From Actinomadura cremea (lineage in GTDB: Bacteria > Actinomycetota > Actinomycetes > Streptosporangiales > Streptosporangiaceae), in assembly GCF_014648495.1 (NCBI RefSeq), contig NZ_BMRF01000002.1, positions 310,001-374,000 on the forward strand: 64,000 bases of DNA. Reading direction: 5' to 3'. Below, one piece after another: positions 24,809-34,316 of this stretch (within the stretch, counting starts at the first letter, position 1; the number at the start of each line of letters is the position of its first letter). Below the pieces are notes generated by a model. It searched no databases. It was not told the DNA's origin and saw nothing but the letters and a program-made list of their open reading frames with translations. A program made the translations under genes and the position numbers.

Positions 24809-25396
24809 ATGATGGAACCCATGGAAGACGGCATCAGGGTGGGGCTACAGCTCGTCGCGACCCCTCAGCTGGAGGATCCCAACTTCAGACGCAGTGTGGT
24901 CCTGCTGGTCGAGCACGACATGGACGGCGGCACGCTCGGCGTCGTCCTCAACCGGCCGACCGAGGTTCCGGTCGACCGAGTCCTCCCCCCGTGGGCCGAA
25001 CTCGTCACCGGACCGTCCGTCGTGTTCCAGGGCGGGCCCGTGGCGCTCGACAACGCGCTCGCCCTGGCCCGCCTCCCCGGCGAGGACGAACCGCTCGGTT
25101 GGCGGGCGCTCGACGGCGGCGCCGAGGTCTCCCGGGTCGGCCTCGTCGACCTGGAGGCCCCGCCCGGCCTGCTGGCCGCAGAACTCCTCCAGCTCCGGGT
25201 GTTCGCCGGCTACGCCGGCTGGTCCGCCGGGCAACTGCGCGCGGAGATCGAGGAGGGCGCGTGGTACCTCGTCCCCGCCGAGGCCGGCGACGTGTTCGCC
25301 CCCGACCCCGACCGCCTCTGGGCCGACGTCCTGCGCCGCCAAGGCGGCGACCTGGCGTTCGTCTCCACGTACCCTGAGGACCCGACGCTGAATTAA
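24809..25396 (+). CDS. YqgE/AlgH family protein
   Basis: A 195-residue protein of the widespread UPF0301 family: GLQLVATPQLEDPNFRRSVVLLVEHD, GTLGVVLNRPTEVPVD, VFQGGPVALDNAL and the FAGYAGWSAGQLRAEIEEGAWYLVPA block. Its function is not firmly known. Starts at ATG 24809, 24812 and 24821 are all possible; none has a clearly better RBS. It is followed after 10 nt by the DUF3039 gene, suggesting cotranscription. Confidence 0.85.
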   Translation: MMEPMEDGIRVGLQLVATPQLEDPNFRRSVVLLVEHDMDGGTLGVVLNRPTEVPVDRVLPPWAELVTGPSVVFQGGPVALDNALALARLPGEDEPLGWRALDGGAEVSRVGLVDLEAPPGLLAAELLQLRVFAGYAGWSAGQLRAEIEEGAWYLVPAEAGDVFAPDPDRLWADVLRRQGGDLAFVSTYPEDPTLN

Positions 25397-25406
25397 GGTG
25401 ATTGAC

Positions 25407-25670
25407 GTGAGCACGAAGATCCTTCCCGATGGCGATACCCGGACGGACGTACGGCCGGACCTGTCGCATGGTGACGGCGACCACGAGCGGTTCGCGCATT
25501 ACGTGAAGAAGGCGAAGATCACCGAGAGCGCGGTGAGCGGCACGCCGGTGATCGCCCTCTGCGGCAAGGTGTGGGTGCCGAACCGCGACCCGAAGAAGTA
25601 CCCCGTCTGCCCCGAGTGCAAGGAGATCTACGAATCCATGCAGTCGGGCGGCGACAAGAAGGACGACTGA
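25407..25670 (+). CDS. DUF3039 protein (87 aa)
   Basis: A small acidic/basic protein with the conserved core DHERFAHYVKKAKITESAV, VIALCGKVWVPNRDPKKYPVCPECKEIYE. The C...C-x2-C pattern suggests a zinc or iron site. The family is restricted to actinobacteria and has no known role. GTG 25407 is selected because AAGG lies eight bases upstream; GTG 25398 is less well placed. A hairpin follows. Confidence 0.85.
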   Translation: MSTKILPDGDTRTDVRPDLSHGDGDHERFAHYVKKAKITESAVSGTPVIALCGKVWVPNRDPKKYPVCPECKEIYESMQSGGDKKDD

Positions 25671-25674
25671 CCCG

Positions 25675-25710
25675 TCGGCCTCCGCCGGAGCTCCGCCCGC
25701 CGGAGGCCGA
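25675..25710. terminator. Hairpin terminator after DUF3039
   Basis: Perfect 10-nt arms (25675-25684 and 25701-25710) with a 16-nt loop, 5 nt after the stop. Confidence 0.65.
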
Positions 25711-25932
25711 TGTTCCCCGGGTGTCGCGCGCGTGGTCGTCCATGCGCGCGAGGCTGCGCCGTGTCCGGAAGCGGCCGTTGACCGCCGTGCGGGGTGGTGC
25801 CGGGCGTCGGGGGCGGGGTGCCGGGCCGGACACGCCCGGGAGGGGGCGGGTGTGTCGGCTGGTCGTGGTGTGGATCGCGGCACAGGTTGGGGGCGTGGGG
25901 CACGATCTGTCGGTCCCGGTATGTAGCCTGCT

Positions 25933-27699
25933 ATGACCGTGAGCACCTTCGCCGCACCGAGCATGCCCCCCGCGTTCCCCGAACGGGCCGCCTGGGGGAC
26001 GGCGTCGTCCCTGCGCGCCTGGCAGCAGCAGGCGCTGGAGAACTACTTCGGGACGGACGGGCAGCAGCCGGGCCCGCGCGACTTCCTGGCCGTCGCGACG
26101 CCCGGCGCGGGCAAGACGACGTTCGCGCTGCGGCTGGCGCGTGAGCTGATGGAGCGGCGGGCCGTCGTCGCGGTGACGGTGGTGTGCCCGACCGAGCACC
26201 TGAAGCGGCAGTGGGCCGAGTCGGCGGCGCGCGTGGGCATCAAGCTCGACCCCGAGTGGCAGAACAGCAGCGGGCCCGTCGGCAAGGACTTCCACGGTGT
26301 CGCGGTGACCTACGCGACGGTCGCGGCGCGTCCGGCGCTGCACCGGAACCGGACGGAGTCGCGCAAGACGCTCGTGATCTTCGACGAGGTGCACCACGCG
26401 GGGGACGGCCTGTCGTGGGGCGACGCGGTGCGGGAGGCGTTCGAGCCCGCCGCACGGCGGCTGTCGCTGTCGGGAACGCCGTTCCGGACGGACATCAACC
26501 CGATCCCGTTCGTCGAGTACGAGGAGGGGCCGGACGGCATCCGGCGGAGTCGCGCGGACTACACGTACGGGTACGGGCCCGCGCTGGCCGACGGTGTGGT
26601 GCGTCCGGTGATCTTCCTGGCGTACGCGGGGGAGATGCGGTGGCGCACGCGGGCGGGTGACGAGATCACCGCGACGCTCGGTGAGCCGCTCACCCAGGAC
26701 CAGACGGCGCAGGCGTGGCGGGCCGCGCTGGATCCGAAGGGCGACTGGATCAAGCAGGTCCTCGCGGCGGCCGACCGGAGGCTGACGGAGCTGCGGCGGG
26801 CCATCCCGGACGCGGGCGGGCTGGTGATCGCGACCGACCACGAGACGGCGCGGGCCTACGCGAAGATGCTGCGCGCGGTGACCGGTGAGGGCGCGACGAT
26901 CGTGCTGTCGGACGATCCGGGGGCGTCGAAGAAGATCAAGCAGTTCGGCGACACCGAGGACCGGTGGATGGTCGCGGTCCGGATGGTGTCGGAGGGCGTC
27001 GACATCCCGCGTCTCGCGGTGGGCGTCTACGCGACGTCGACGAGCACGCCGCTGTTCTTCGCGCAGGCGATCGGACGGTTCGTCCGTGCGCGCAGGCGGG
27101 GCGAGACGGCGTCGGTGTTCCTGCCGTCGGTGCCGACGCTGATGGGGCACGCGGCGGAGCTGGAGGAGGAGCGCGACCACGTGCTCGACCGTCCGGTCCG
27201 TGAGGACGGGCTGGACGACGATCTGATCGCGGAGGCGAACAAGAAGCAGGACACGCCGGACGTCGGGGAGGAGCTGCCGTTCGAGACGGTCGAGGCGTCC
27301 GCGACGTTCGACCGGGTGCTGTACGACGGCGGCGAGTTCGGCATGCACGCGACGCCGGGGTCGGCCGAGGAGGAGGAGTACCTCGGCATTCCGGGGCTGC
27401 TGGAGCCCGACCAGGTGTCGGCGCTGCTGCGCAAGCGGCAGGCGGAGCAGCTCGCCGGGCGCCGGACCAAGACGGGCGATCCGCGCGCCGACCGGACCGC
27501 GGCCGAGGACATCGCGGCCCTGCGCCGGGAACTGAACGGCCTGGTCAACGCCTGGAACCACCGGACCGGGCAGCCGCAGGGCGTGATCCACAACGAGTTG
27601 CGGCGGGCCTGCGGCGGCCCGGCGGTCCCGCAGGCGAGTGCGGAGGAGATCCGGGCGCGGATCACGAAGATCCGCGAGTGGGCGGCCCGGCGCCGCTGA
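25933..27699 (+). CDS. DEAD/DEAH-box (SF2) helicase
   Basis: A 588-residue SF2 helicase: Q-like WQQQALENYF, motif I TPGAGKTT (56-63), motif II DEVH (151-154), motif III SGTPF, and motifs V/VI in VSEGVDIPRL and FFAQAIGRFVRARR. A C-terminal region (about 410-588) with coiled-coil character follows and is conserved in actinobacterial homologues. The gene usually stands beside DUF3039. ATG 25933 is only three bases past a TAGCCT hexamer, so GTG 25939 could be the real leaderless start. Likely roles are nucleic-acid remodelling or repair. Confidence 0.85.
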   Translation: MTVSTFAAPSMPPAFPERAAWGTASSLRAWQQQALENYFGTDGQQPGPRDFLAVATPGAGKTTFALRLARELMERRAVVAVTVVCPTEHLKRQWAESAARVGIKLDPEWQNSSGPVGKDFHGVAVTYATVAARPALHRNRTESRKTLVIFDEVHHAGDGLSWGDAVREAFEPAARRLSLSGTPFRTDINPIPFVEYEEGPDGIRRSRADYTYGYGPALADGVVRPVIFLAYAGEMRWRTRAGDEITATLGEPLTQDQTAQAWRAALDPKGDWIKQVLAAADRRLTELRRAIPDAGGLVIATDHETARAYAKMLRAVTGEGATIVLSDDPGASKKIKQFGDTEDRWMVAVRMVSEGVDIPRLAVGVYATSTSTPLFFAQAIGRFVRARRRGETASVFLPSVPTLMGHAAELEEERDHVLDRPVREDGLDDDLIAEANKKQDTPDVGEELPFETVEASATFDRVLYDGGEFGMHATPGSAEEEEYLGIPGLLEPDQVSALLRKRQAEQLAGRRTKTGDPRADRTAAEDIAALRRELNGLVNAWNHRTGQPQGVIHNELRRACGGPAVPQASAEEIRARITKIREWAARRR

Positions 27700-27700
27700 G

Positions 27701-28219
27701 TCAGCGGCCGACGGCCGCGCGGATCCGGTCGACGATCTTCTCGGGCGGGTCGCTGACGGGGACGGTGAGCACGTTCTCGTCGGGTCCGGGCCGCTCGTAG
27801 TCGGCGAACTGGCTGTCGAGCATCTCGGGCTTGAAGAAGTGCCCCTTGCGCTCCCGCATCCGCGCGGCGATCGTGTCGCGGTCGCCGTCCAGCAGGACGA
27901 GCCGGACGGCGGGGCGGTCGTCGAGCAGCACGTCGCGGTAGGCGCGCTTGAGGGCCGAGCAGGTGACGACGCCCGGTTCGCCGGCGCGCACGCGTCCGTC
28001 CATCCAGGTGCCGATCGCGTGGAGCCAGGGCATGCGGTCGGCGTCGGTGAGGGGGGTTCCGGAGCGCATCTTGGCGATGTTCTCGGGGGAGTGGAAGTCG
28101 TCGGCCTCGGCGTAGTCCCAGCCGAGGCGTTCGGCGAGCAGGGTGCCGACGGTGGTCTTGCCGCTGCCGGACACGCCGCCGACCAGGATGATCTCGGGGG
28201 GTTTCATGTCATCGGTCAC
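27701..28219 (-). CDS. gntK: Gluconokinase
   Basis: A 172-residue P-loop sugar kinase: VGGVSGSGKTTVG (Walker A), DYAEADDFHSPENIAKM, PLTDADRMPWL, VVTCSALKRAYRD and the GHFFKPEMLDSQ loop are diagnostic for thermoresistant-type gluconokinase, which makes 6-phosphogluconate. GTG 28219 has GGTGAG upstream; ATG 28207 is an alternative. It lies 3 nt after the nicotinamidase gene, so the two are probably cotranscribed. The gene meets the helicase gene tail to tail with no spacer. Confidence 0.9.
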   Translation of the reverse strand: MTDDMKPPEIILVGGVSGSGKTTVGTLLAERLGWDYAEADDFHSPENIAKMRSGTPLTDADRMPWLHAIGTWMDGRVRAGEPGVVTCSALKRAYRDVLLDDRPAVRLVLLDGDRDTIAARMRERKGHFFKPEMLDSQFADYERPGPDENVLTVPVSDPPEKIVDRIRAAVGR

Positions 28220-28222
28220 GGT

Positions 28223-28804
28223 TCACGATCTCACCACCGGTGTGCCGGTGAGCGCGACACCCTCGCGGGCGAGTTCGTCGAGGGCCCGGTCGGTGGTCCG
28301 CTTCGCGACCCCGGCCGTGAGGTCGAGCAGGACGGTCGTGCGCAGGCCGCCGCGGGCGGCGTCGACGGCGGTGGCGCGGACGCAGTGGTCGGTGGCGATG
28401 CCGACGACGTCGACGGTGTCGACGCCGTGGGCGGTGAGCCAGTCGGCGAGCGGGACGTCGTCGTCGGTGGCGCCCTCGAAGCCGCTGTAGGCGGCCGATT
28501 CGCGGCCCTTGCTGAACACGGCCTCGATGTCGGCGAGGGCGAGGTCCTCGTGGAAGTCGGCGCCGGGGGTGCCGATGACGCAGTGCGGCGGCCAGGTGTC
28601 GGTGAAGTCGGGTTCGGTGGAGAAGTGCGCGCCCGGGTCGAGGTGGAAGTCCCGGGTGGCGACGATGTGCGCGTATTCCGGGCGGCTTGCCGCGATGTGC
28701 CCGGAGATGGCGGTGGCGACGGACGCGCCGCCGGCGACGGCGAGCGAGCCGCCCTCGCAGAAGTCGTTCTGCACGTCCACGATGATCAAGGCCTTCTTGC
28801 CCAT
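28223..28804 (-). CDS. pncA: Nicotinamidase
   Basis: A 193-residue isochorismatase-fold amidase. The catalytic triad is visible: Asp10 in IVDVQNDF, Lys in VFSKGRES and Cys in GIATDHCVRATA. Metal ligands are in TRDFHLDPGAHF. It converts nicotinamide to nicotinate, feeding the phosphoribosyltransferase next to it. ACGGAG precedes ATG 28804, and a TAGCGT -10 lies about 40 nt upstream. Confidence 0.9.
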   Translation of the reverse strand: MGKKALIIVDVQNDFCEGGSLAVAGGASVATAISGHIAASRPEYAHIVATRDFHLDPGAHFSTEPDFTDTWPPHCVIGTPGADFHEDLALADIEAVFSKGRESAAYSGFEGATDDDVPLADWLTAHGVDTVDVVGIATDHCVRATAVDAARGGLRTTVLLDLTAGVAKRTTDRALDELAREGVALTGTPVVRS

Positions 28805-28880
28805 GACCGCTCCGTCCCGGTTCCGCGTTTCCCCGACACCTTGGACGCTATCCCAGTCCGGCGCGCGGAGGAACCGCCGG

Positions 28881-30215
28881 TCAGGGGCGCGGGCCGCCGT
28901 TCACGAACTCGGTGGGCAGGGCGGGCTCGCCGCGCGACAGCTGGACGGCCGTCGCGGGCAGTTCGGCGACGGCGCGGGCGTGCCGGTCGCGCGCGTCCCG
29001 CAGCGGCTCGCGTCCGACGATCTCGCCGTCCCGGACGAGCGGGACCTGCAGGACGCGGTCGCGGGGGCCGGGCGCGGGCTCGCCGGTGGAGACCGTCTCG
29101 GCGTAGGCGGTGCCGTGCGGGTCGACGCGGCGCACGGCGGACTTGCGGCCGCCCCGGCTCGGCTTGCCGGACGAGCGCTTGGCGACGGGGCGCATCGGGG
29201 CGGCGGCGTCGGGGCCGTCGGCGCGGGCGACGAGCTTGTAGACGAGCGAGGCGGTGGGCGCCCCGGAGCCGGTGACGAGCGAGGTGCCGACGCCGTAGCC
29301 GTCGACGGGTGCGGCGGCGAGGGCGGCGATGCCGTACTCGTCCAGGTCGCCGGTGACGACGATGCGGGTGTCGCGGGCGTCGAGGGAGTCGAGCTGGTCG
29401 CGGACGCGGCGGGCCATGACGGCGAGGTCGCCGGAGTCGATCCGGACGGCGCCGAGTGCGGGTCCGGCGAGTTCGACGGCGGTGCGGACGGCCCGTTCGA
29501 CGTCGTAGGTGTCGACGAGGAGGGTCGTGGATTCGCCCAGGGAGGCGAGCTGGGCTTCGAACGCGTGCCGTTCGCTGTCGTGCAGGAGCGTGAACGAGTG
29601 CGCGCTCGTCCCCGCGGTGGGCACATCGTAAAGCCGTCCGGCCTCGAGGTTGGACGTGGTGGCGAACCCTGCGATGTAGGCAGCGCGCGCCGATGCGACG
29701 GCCGAACGTTCATGTGCGCGGCGCGAGCCCATCTCGATGAGGGGGCGGCCCTGGGCGGCCTGCACCATGCGGGACGCGGCGGACGCGATCGCGCAGTCGT
29801 GGTTGAGGATCGACAGCGCGACCGTTTCGAGGAGGACGGCCTCGGCGAACGTCCCCTCGACCCGCAGAATCGGCGATTCTGGAAAATAGCAGTCGCCTTC
29901 GGGGTAGCCCCAGGCGTTCCCGGTGAAGCGGAACTTCTCCAGCCATTGCGCCGTGGGTTCGTCGACGATGCCGTTCGCGGTGAGCCAGTCCAGTTCGTCC
30001 GTCCCGAACCGGAACGCCTCGATCGCGTCGAGGAGCCGCCCGGTGCCCGCGACGACGCCGTAGCGGCGCCCGGCCGGGAGGCTGCGGGCGAACACCTCGA
30101 ACACCGCGCGGCGGCCGGCCGTCCCGCCGCGCAGCGCCGCCTGCAGCATGGTCAGCTCGTACCGGTCGGTCAGCAGTGCGGTGCTCCCGCAGGTCGTTCC
30201 CTCAGCAACGTCCAC
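28881..30215 (-). CDS. pncB: Nicotinate phosphoribosyltransferase
   Basis: A 444-residue enzyme joining nicotinate to PRPP. Diagnostic blocks are ALLTDRYELTMLQAAL at the start, the EMGSRRAHERSAV segment with the regulatory His, FATTSNLEAG, AHSF and the phosphate-binding VRIDSGDLA and GDLDEYGI. GTG 30215 is chosen because AGGG lies eight bases before it; GTG 30224 and ATG 30248 are weaker. With the nicotinamidase it completes the two-step nicotinamide salvage branch of NAD synthesis. Confidence 0.88.
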   Translation of the reverse strand: MDVAEGTTCGSTALLTDRYELTMLQAALRGGTAGRRAVFEVFARSLPAGRRYGVVAGTGRLLDAIEAFRFGTDELDWLTANGIVDEPTAQWLEKFRFTGNAWGYPEGDCYFPESPILRVEGTFAEAVLLETVALSILNHDCAIASAASRMVQAAQGRPLIEMGSRRAHERSAVASARAAYIAGFATTSNLEAGRLYDVPTAGTSAHSFTLLHDSERHAFEAQLASLGESTTLLVDTYDVERAVRTAVELAGPALGAVRIDSGDLAVMARRVRDQLDSLDARDTRIVVTGDLDEYGIAALAAAPVDGYGVGTSLVTGSGAPTASLVYKLVARADGPDAAAPMRPVAKRSSGKPSRGGRKSAVRRVDPHGTAYAETVSTGEPAPGPRDRVLQVPLVRDGEIVGREPLRDARDRHARAVAELPATAVQLSRGEPALPTEFVNGGPRP

Positions 30216-30246
30216 AGGTGGCACCCTAAGCCCCGGTGCGGGCACC

Positions 30247-30275
30247 ATGGACCTGGAGGCCGGTGCACCTAGCAT
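30247..30275 (+). promoter_or_regulatory. Candidate promoter of the clpS gene cluster
   Basis: ATGGAC (30247-30252), a 17-nt spacer and TAGCAT (30270-30275). It would give a leader of about 45 nt before clpS. Confidence 0.45.
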
Positions 30276-30326
30276 CGGACGCGTTGGGCGGACCGATCTC
30301 GCGGGCGAGAGGGGGAGACGCAGGCC

Positions 30327-30632
30327 ATGAGCGCCATGAGCACGGCGCCCGCACCGGTCGAACTGGAGCGGCCGGACGTCGAGGAGGACGTACGCGCCGA
30401 CCGGCCCTGGCTGGCGATCGTCTGGAACGACCCGATCAATCTCATGTCGTACGTCACGTACGTCTTCCAGGCCGTGTTCGGCTACCCCAAGCCGAAGGCC
30501 GAGAAGCTGATGCTGGACGTCCATCACAAGGGCCGGGCCGTGGTGGCCAAGGGGACCCGCGAGGAGATGGAACGGGACGTGGAGATCCTGCACACCTACG
30601 GGCTGTGGGCGACCGTGAAGCGGGACGACTGA
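30327..30632 (+). CDS. clpS: ATP-dependent Clp protease adaptor ClpS
   Basis: A 101-residue adaptor that hands N-degron substrates to ClpC/ClpA-ClpP. The family signature is clear: [43 protein letters not shown] and [22 protein letters not shown] 30327 or 30336 could start it. It overlaps DUF2017 by one base (TGATG). The order clpS-DUF2017-mec-cysO-cysM is conserved with mycobacteria. Confidence 0.93.
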   Translation: MSAMSTAPAPVELERPDVEEDVRADRPWLAIVWNDPINLMSYVTYVFQAVFGYPKPKAEKLMLDVHHKGRAVVAKGTREEMERDVEILHTYGLWATVKRDD

Positions 30633-31201
30633 TGGCGGACGTCCGCAGGACGCGCGAGGGCGTGCGGGTCCGGCTGGCGGCCGAGGAGGCCGGGCTGCTG
30701 CACTCGCTGATGGAGCAGATGCTCGCGCTGATCGGGGAGGCCCCGCCGGGCTCGGCCGAGAAGGATCCGGACGATCCGCTCTCCTCGATCGGCATCGCCG
30801 CGGAGGCCGTGAAGCCGGACGATCCGGTGCTCGCGCGGCTGTTCCCCGACGCCTACGGCGACCCGGGGGCCGAGCCGGGCGGCGACGAGGCCGAGGCCGC
30901 CGGGGACTTCCGCCGCTACACCGAGCTGGGGCTGCGGGACGGCAAGCGGGAGGCGGCCACCGCGGTGCTGAAGGCGCTCCCCGGCGGCGGCGGGACGGTC
31001 GTCCTGGACGACGAGCGGGCGCAGGCGTGGCTGCGGGCGCTGAACGACGTCCGGCTGGCGCTCGGCACCCGGCTCGACATCAGCGAGGAGTGGTACGAGG
31101 AGGCCGGCCACCTCGACCGCAACGACCCGCGCACCCCGATGTTCGCGGCCTACGACTGGCTCACGATGCTGCAGGAGAGCCTCGTCCAGGCGCTGCTCTG
31201 A
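30632..31201 (+). CDS. DUF2017 protein
   Basis: A 189-residue soluble protein: VRVRLAAEEAGLLHSLMEQML, then ARLFPDAY, and a C-terminal helical part RAWLRALNDVRLALGTRLDI...YDWLTMLQESLVQALL. It matches DUF2017, the product coded next to clpS in actinobacteria (Rv1332 position). It may help ClpS or be a separate regulator; this is inferred from neighbourhood. Translation is coupled to clpS by a one-base overlap. Confidence 0.85.
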   Translation: MADVRRTREGVRVRLAAEEAGLLHSLMEQMLALIGEAPPGSAEKDPDDPLSSIGIAAEAVKPDDPVLARLFPDAYGDPGAEPGGDEAEAAGDFRRYTELGLRDGKREAATAVLKALPGGGGTVVLDDERAQAWLRALNDVRLALGTRLDISEEWYEEAGHLDRNDPRTPMFAAYDWLTMLQESLVQALL

Positions 31202-31265
31202 CGAAGTCATCCACAGTTCGGGATCGGCGCGGGGCGGCAACGGGCCGCCGGGTAGCCTTCGGGGC

Positions 31266-31697
31266 ATGCTGACGATCGAGCGTTCCCTGGTCGACAGGAT
31301 CGTCGCGCACGCGCGCGCCGACCACCCCGACGAGGCCTGCGGGGTCATCGCCGGCCCGATCGGGTCCGACCGTCCCGTCCGGTTCATCCAGATGGTCAAT
31401 GCCGAGCGCTCGCCGACGTTCTACCGGTTCGACTCCCAGGAGCAGCTGAAGGTGTGGCGGGAGATGGACGACCGCGACGAGGAGCCGGTGGTGATCTACC
31501 ACTCGCACACGGCCACCGAGGCGTACCCGTCGCGCACCGACATCTCCTACGCGGCGGAGCCGAACGCGCACTACGTCCTGGTGTCCACCCGCGAGGAGGA
31601 CGACGTCGAGTTCCGCTCGTACCGCATCGTGGACGGCGAGGTGACCGAGGAGGAGGTCGCGATCGTCGACTCCCGTCCTGACTCCGAGCAGGCGTGA
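31266..31697 (+). CDS. mec: CysO-cysteine peptidase (JAMM/M67)
   Basis: A 143-residue JAB1/MPN metallopeptidase. The JAMM zinc site is complete: Glu in DEACGVIAG, then His-x-His-x10-Asp in HSHTATEAYPSRTD. In mycobacteria Mec frees cysteine from the CysO C-terminus after CysM loads it. The gene sits just before cysO and cysM. TAGCCT (31253-31258) ends seven bases before ATG, so a leaderless transcript is likely. Confidence 0.9.
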   Translation: MLTIERSLVDRIVAHARADHPDEACGVIAGPIGSDRPVRFIQMVNAERSPTFYRFDSQEQLKVWREMDDRDEEPVVIYHSHTATEAYPSRTDISYAAEPNAHYVLVSTREEDDVEFRSYRIVDGEVTEEEVAIVDSRPDSEQA

Positions 31698-31742
31698 CGG
31701 GCCCTACGGAAAGCGATGGTCGGGACCGGTAAAGTGGGCCTC

Positions 31743-31871
31743 ATGTGGACGAGCGGGAGCAGAACGGGCGCGCGGCGCCGCGTCCCGTCCGCCGTGGTGC
31801 CACCCGTGCAGAGCTTCCTGTTCGGGCACTCGCGCGCCGAGGTCGTCTACGACTGTTCGCCGACGCGCTGA
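31743..31871 (+). CDS. Putative 42-residue leader peptide upstream of cysO
   Basis: The ORF MWTSGSRTGARRR...VVYDCSPTR starts seven bases after TAAAGT (31730-31735), so it would be leaderless. It contains one cysteine, coded by TGT (uncommon in this GC-rich genome), five codons before the stop. A strong stem-loop follows 20 nt after the stop and cysO starts 85 nt later. Short peptides in front of sulphur-assimilation genes, with attenuation by cysteine, are known in actinobacteria. This case is inference from position and layout. Confidence 0.45.
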   Translation: MWTSGSRTGARRRVPSAVVPPVQSFLFGHSRAEVVYDCSPTR

Positions 31872-31891
31872 TCCTCACCTGGAATGCCCGC

Positions 31892-31927
31892 GCTCCCCGC
31901 CCGGTTGCAACCGCTTGGGCGGGGAGC
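31892..31927 (+). promoter_or_regulatory. Stem-loop with nested palindrome in the cysO leader
   Basis: Perfect 11-nt arms (31892-31902, 31917-31927) around a 14-nt loop. The loop itself holds the perfect palindrome GGTTGCAACC (31903-31912). It lies between the putative leader peptide and the cysO RBS (AGGAG, 31943-31947). It could be an attenuator, an RNA dimerisation element or an operator. Confidence 0.55.
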
Positions 31928-31956
31928 CCCCGTACGACCAAAAGGAGATCATCGCG

Positions 31957-33241
<1,285 letters not shown>

Positions 33242-33303
33242 TGGCGTGATGCTACTCATATGGGCGGTCCGTCCGGCATTCGGTAGGGTTCGGTCTCGAA
33301 CGT

Positions 33304-33315
33304 GGTTCTAGAACC
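33304..33315. promoter_or_regulatory. 12-bp palindrome GGTTCTAGAACC with upstream -10
   Basis: A perfect palindrome 15 nt after a TAGGGT hexamer (33284-33289) and 52 nt before the thioesterase start. This position, just past the expected transcription start, suits a repressor site. Confidence 0.45.
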
Positions 33316-33367
33316 GGCCCGGCCGGGCGGACGCCCGCGGCCGCGCGGTGGAGCAGGGAGTGCATCA

Positions 33368-34171
33368 ATGAGCGGGTTCGCGGACGCCACCGCGGTACGG
33401 CGGATCGACGAGGGCCGGTACGCGGTCGACATCCACCCCGGCTACTGCATCGGCGCGGCGCCCAACGGCGGCTACCTGATGGCCCTGCTCGGCCGCGCCG
33501 CCGTCGAGTCCTCGCCGCACGCGCACCCCGTGTCGACCGCGACGAACTTCCTGCGCGTCGCGAAGCCCGACGCCCCCGCGGAGATCGTCGTCGAACCGCG
33601 CAAGGAGGGCCGCACCGCGGCGACGTCCCTGGTCAGCCTCGTCCAGGACGGCAAGCTCATCGTGGACGCGCTCATCACGACCGGCACCCTGGGCACCGAC
33701 GTCGACCCCGACTGGGTCGGCGAGTCGCCCGCCGTGCCGCTCCCGCCCCTCGAGGAGTGCACCGGCGCCCGCCCGCCCGGCGACAGCAACGGCTTCGCCG
33801 ACAGCGTCGACATGCGCTTCGACCGCACCACGATGGGCTGGCTCGACGGGAACCCCAGCGGACGTCCCGAGGTCCGCGCCTGGTTCCGGGTGCCCGACGG
33901 GCTCGAGCCCGACGCGTACGTCCTCGCCCTCGCCGTGGACGCGCTGCCGCCCGTCTCCCTGAACCTCGGCGCGAACGGCTGGGCCCCGACCGTCGAGCTG
34001 ACCTGGCACATGCGCGCCGTCCCCGCGCCGGGCTGGCTGGCCCTGCACGGCTCCGGACGGCTGCTGGCCGGCGGCTGGTTCGACGAGGAGGTCGAGGTGT
34101 GGGACTCGGCGGGCCGGCTGGTCGCGCAGAGCCGGCAGCTCGCCCGCTTCCCCAAGGGCGGCTTCAGATAA
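33368..34171 (+). CDS. Acyl-CoA thioesterase-like protein (double hotdog)
   Basis: A 267-residue protein with two hotdog halves. The N-terminal half has GYCIGAAPNGGYLMALLGRAA and STATNFLRVAKPDAPAEIVVE; the second has MRFDRTTMGWLDGNPSGRPEVRAWFRV, LNLGANGWAPTVELTWHMRAV and the ending SRQLARFPKGGF. This is the TesB-like thioesterase family common in actinobacteria, acting on medium or long acyl-CoAs. It occupies the slot where mycobacteria have a rhomboid protease gene between cysM and murI. Confidence 0.8.
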   Translation: MSGFADATAVRRIDEGRYAVDIHPGYCIGAAPNGGYLMALLGRAAVESSPHAHPVSTATNFLRVAKPDAPAEIVVEPRKEGRTAATSLVSLVQDGKLIVDALITTGTLGTDVDPDWVGESPAVPLPPLEECTGARPPGDSNGFADSVDMRFDRTTMGWLDGNPSGRPEVRAWFRVPDGLEPDAYVLALAVDALPPVSLNLGANGWAPTVELTWHMRAVPAPGWLALHGSGRLLAGGWFDEEVEVWDSAGRLVAQSRQLARFPKGGFR

Positions 34172-34275
34172 CGCCGGGATTTCCCCCGCATCCCGCCTGA
34201 GAATCCCACGAGATCGGACGCGCGCCCATGAGCGGGTGTGTTTTCCGCCGTGTGGCGGTGTGATGTCCAACGCAT

Positions 34276-34308
34276 GACGTACCTGTGGGTCCGTACGTCG
34301 CCTAGCCT
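34276..34308 (+). promoter_or_regulatory. murI promoter with inverted repeat
   Basis: -10 TAGCCT (34303-34308) ends eight bases before ATG 34317. GACGTAC-N10-GTACGTC (34276-34299) lies across the -35/spacer area and could be an operator. Confidence 0.5.
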
Positions 34309-34316
34309 TGATGACC

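Noticed and set aside
25519-27591. 690-codon minus-strand frame opposite the helicase
   Set aside because: Arg/Pro/His-rich with no motif; the plus strand has all SF2 helicase motifs.
31892-31927. Known riboswitch class in front of cysO
   Set aside because: Only one simple stem-loop is present; I see none of the conserved junctions of SAM or other sulphur-related riboswitches.
33298-33308. LexA/SOS box (GAAC...GTTC)
   Set aside because: The spacing is three bases, not the four expected, and the gene is a thioesterase with no link to DNA damage.
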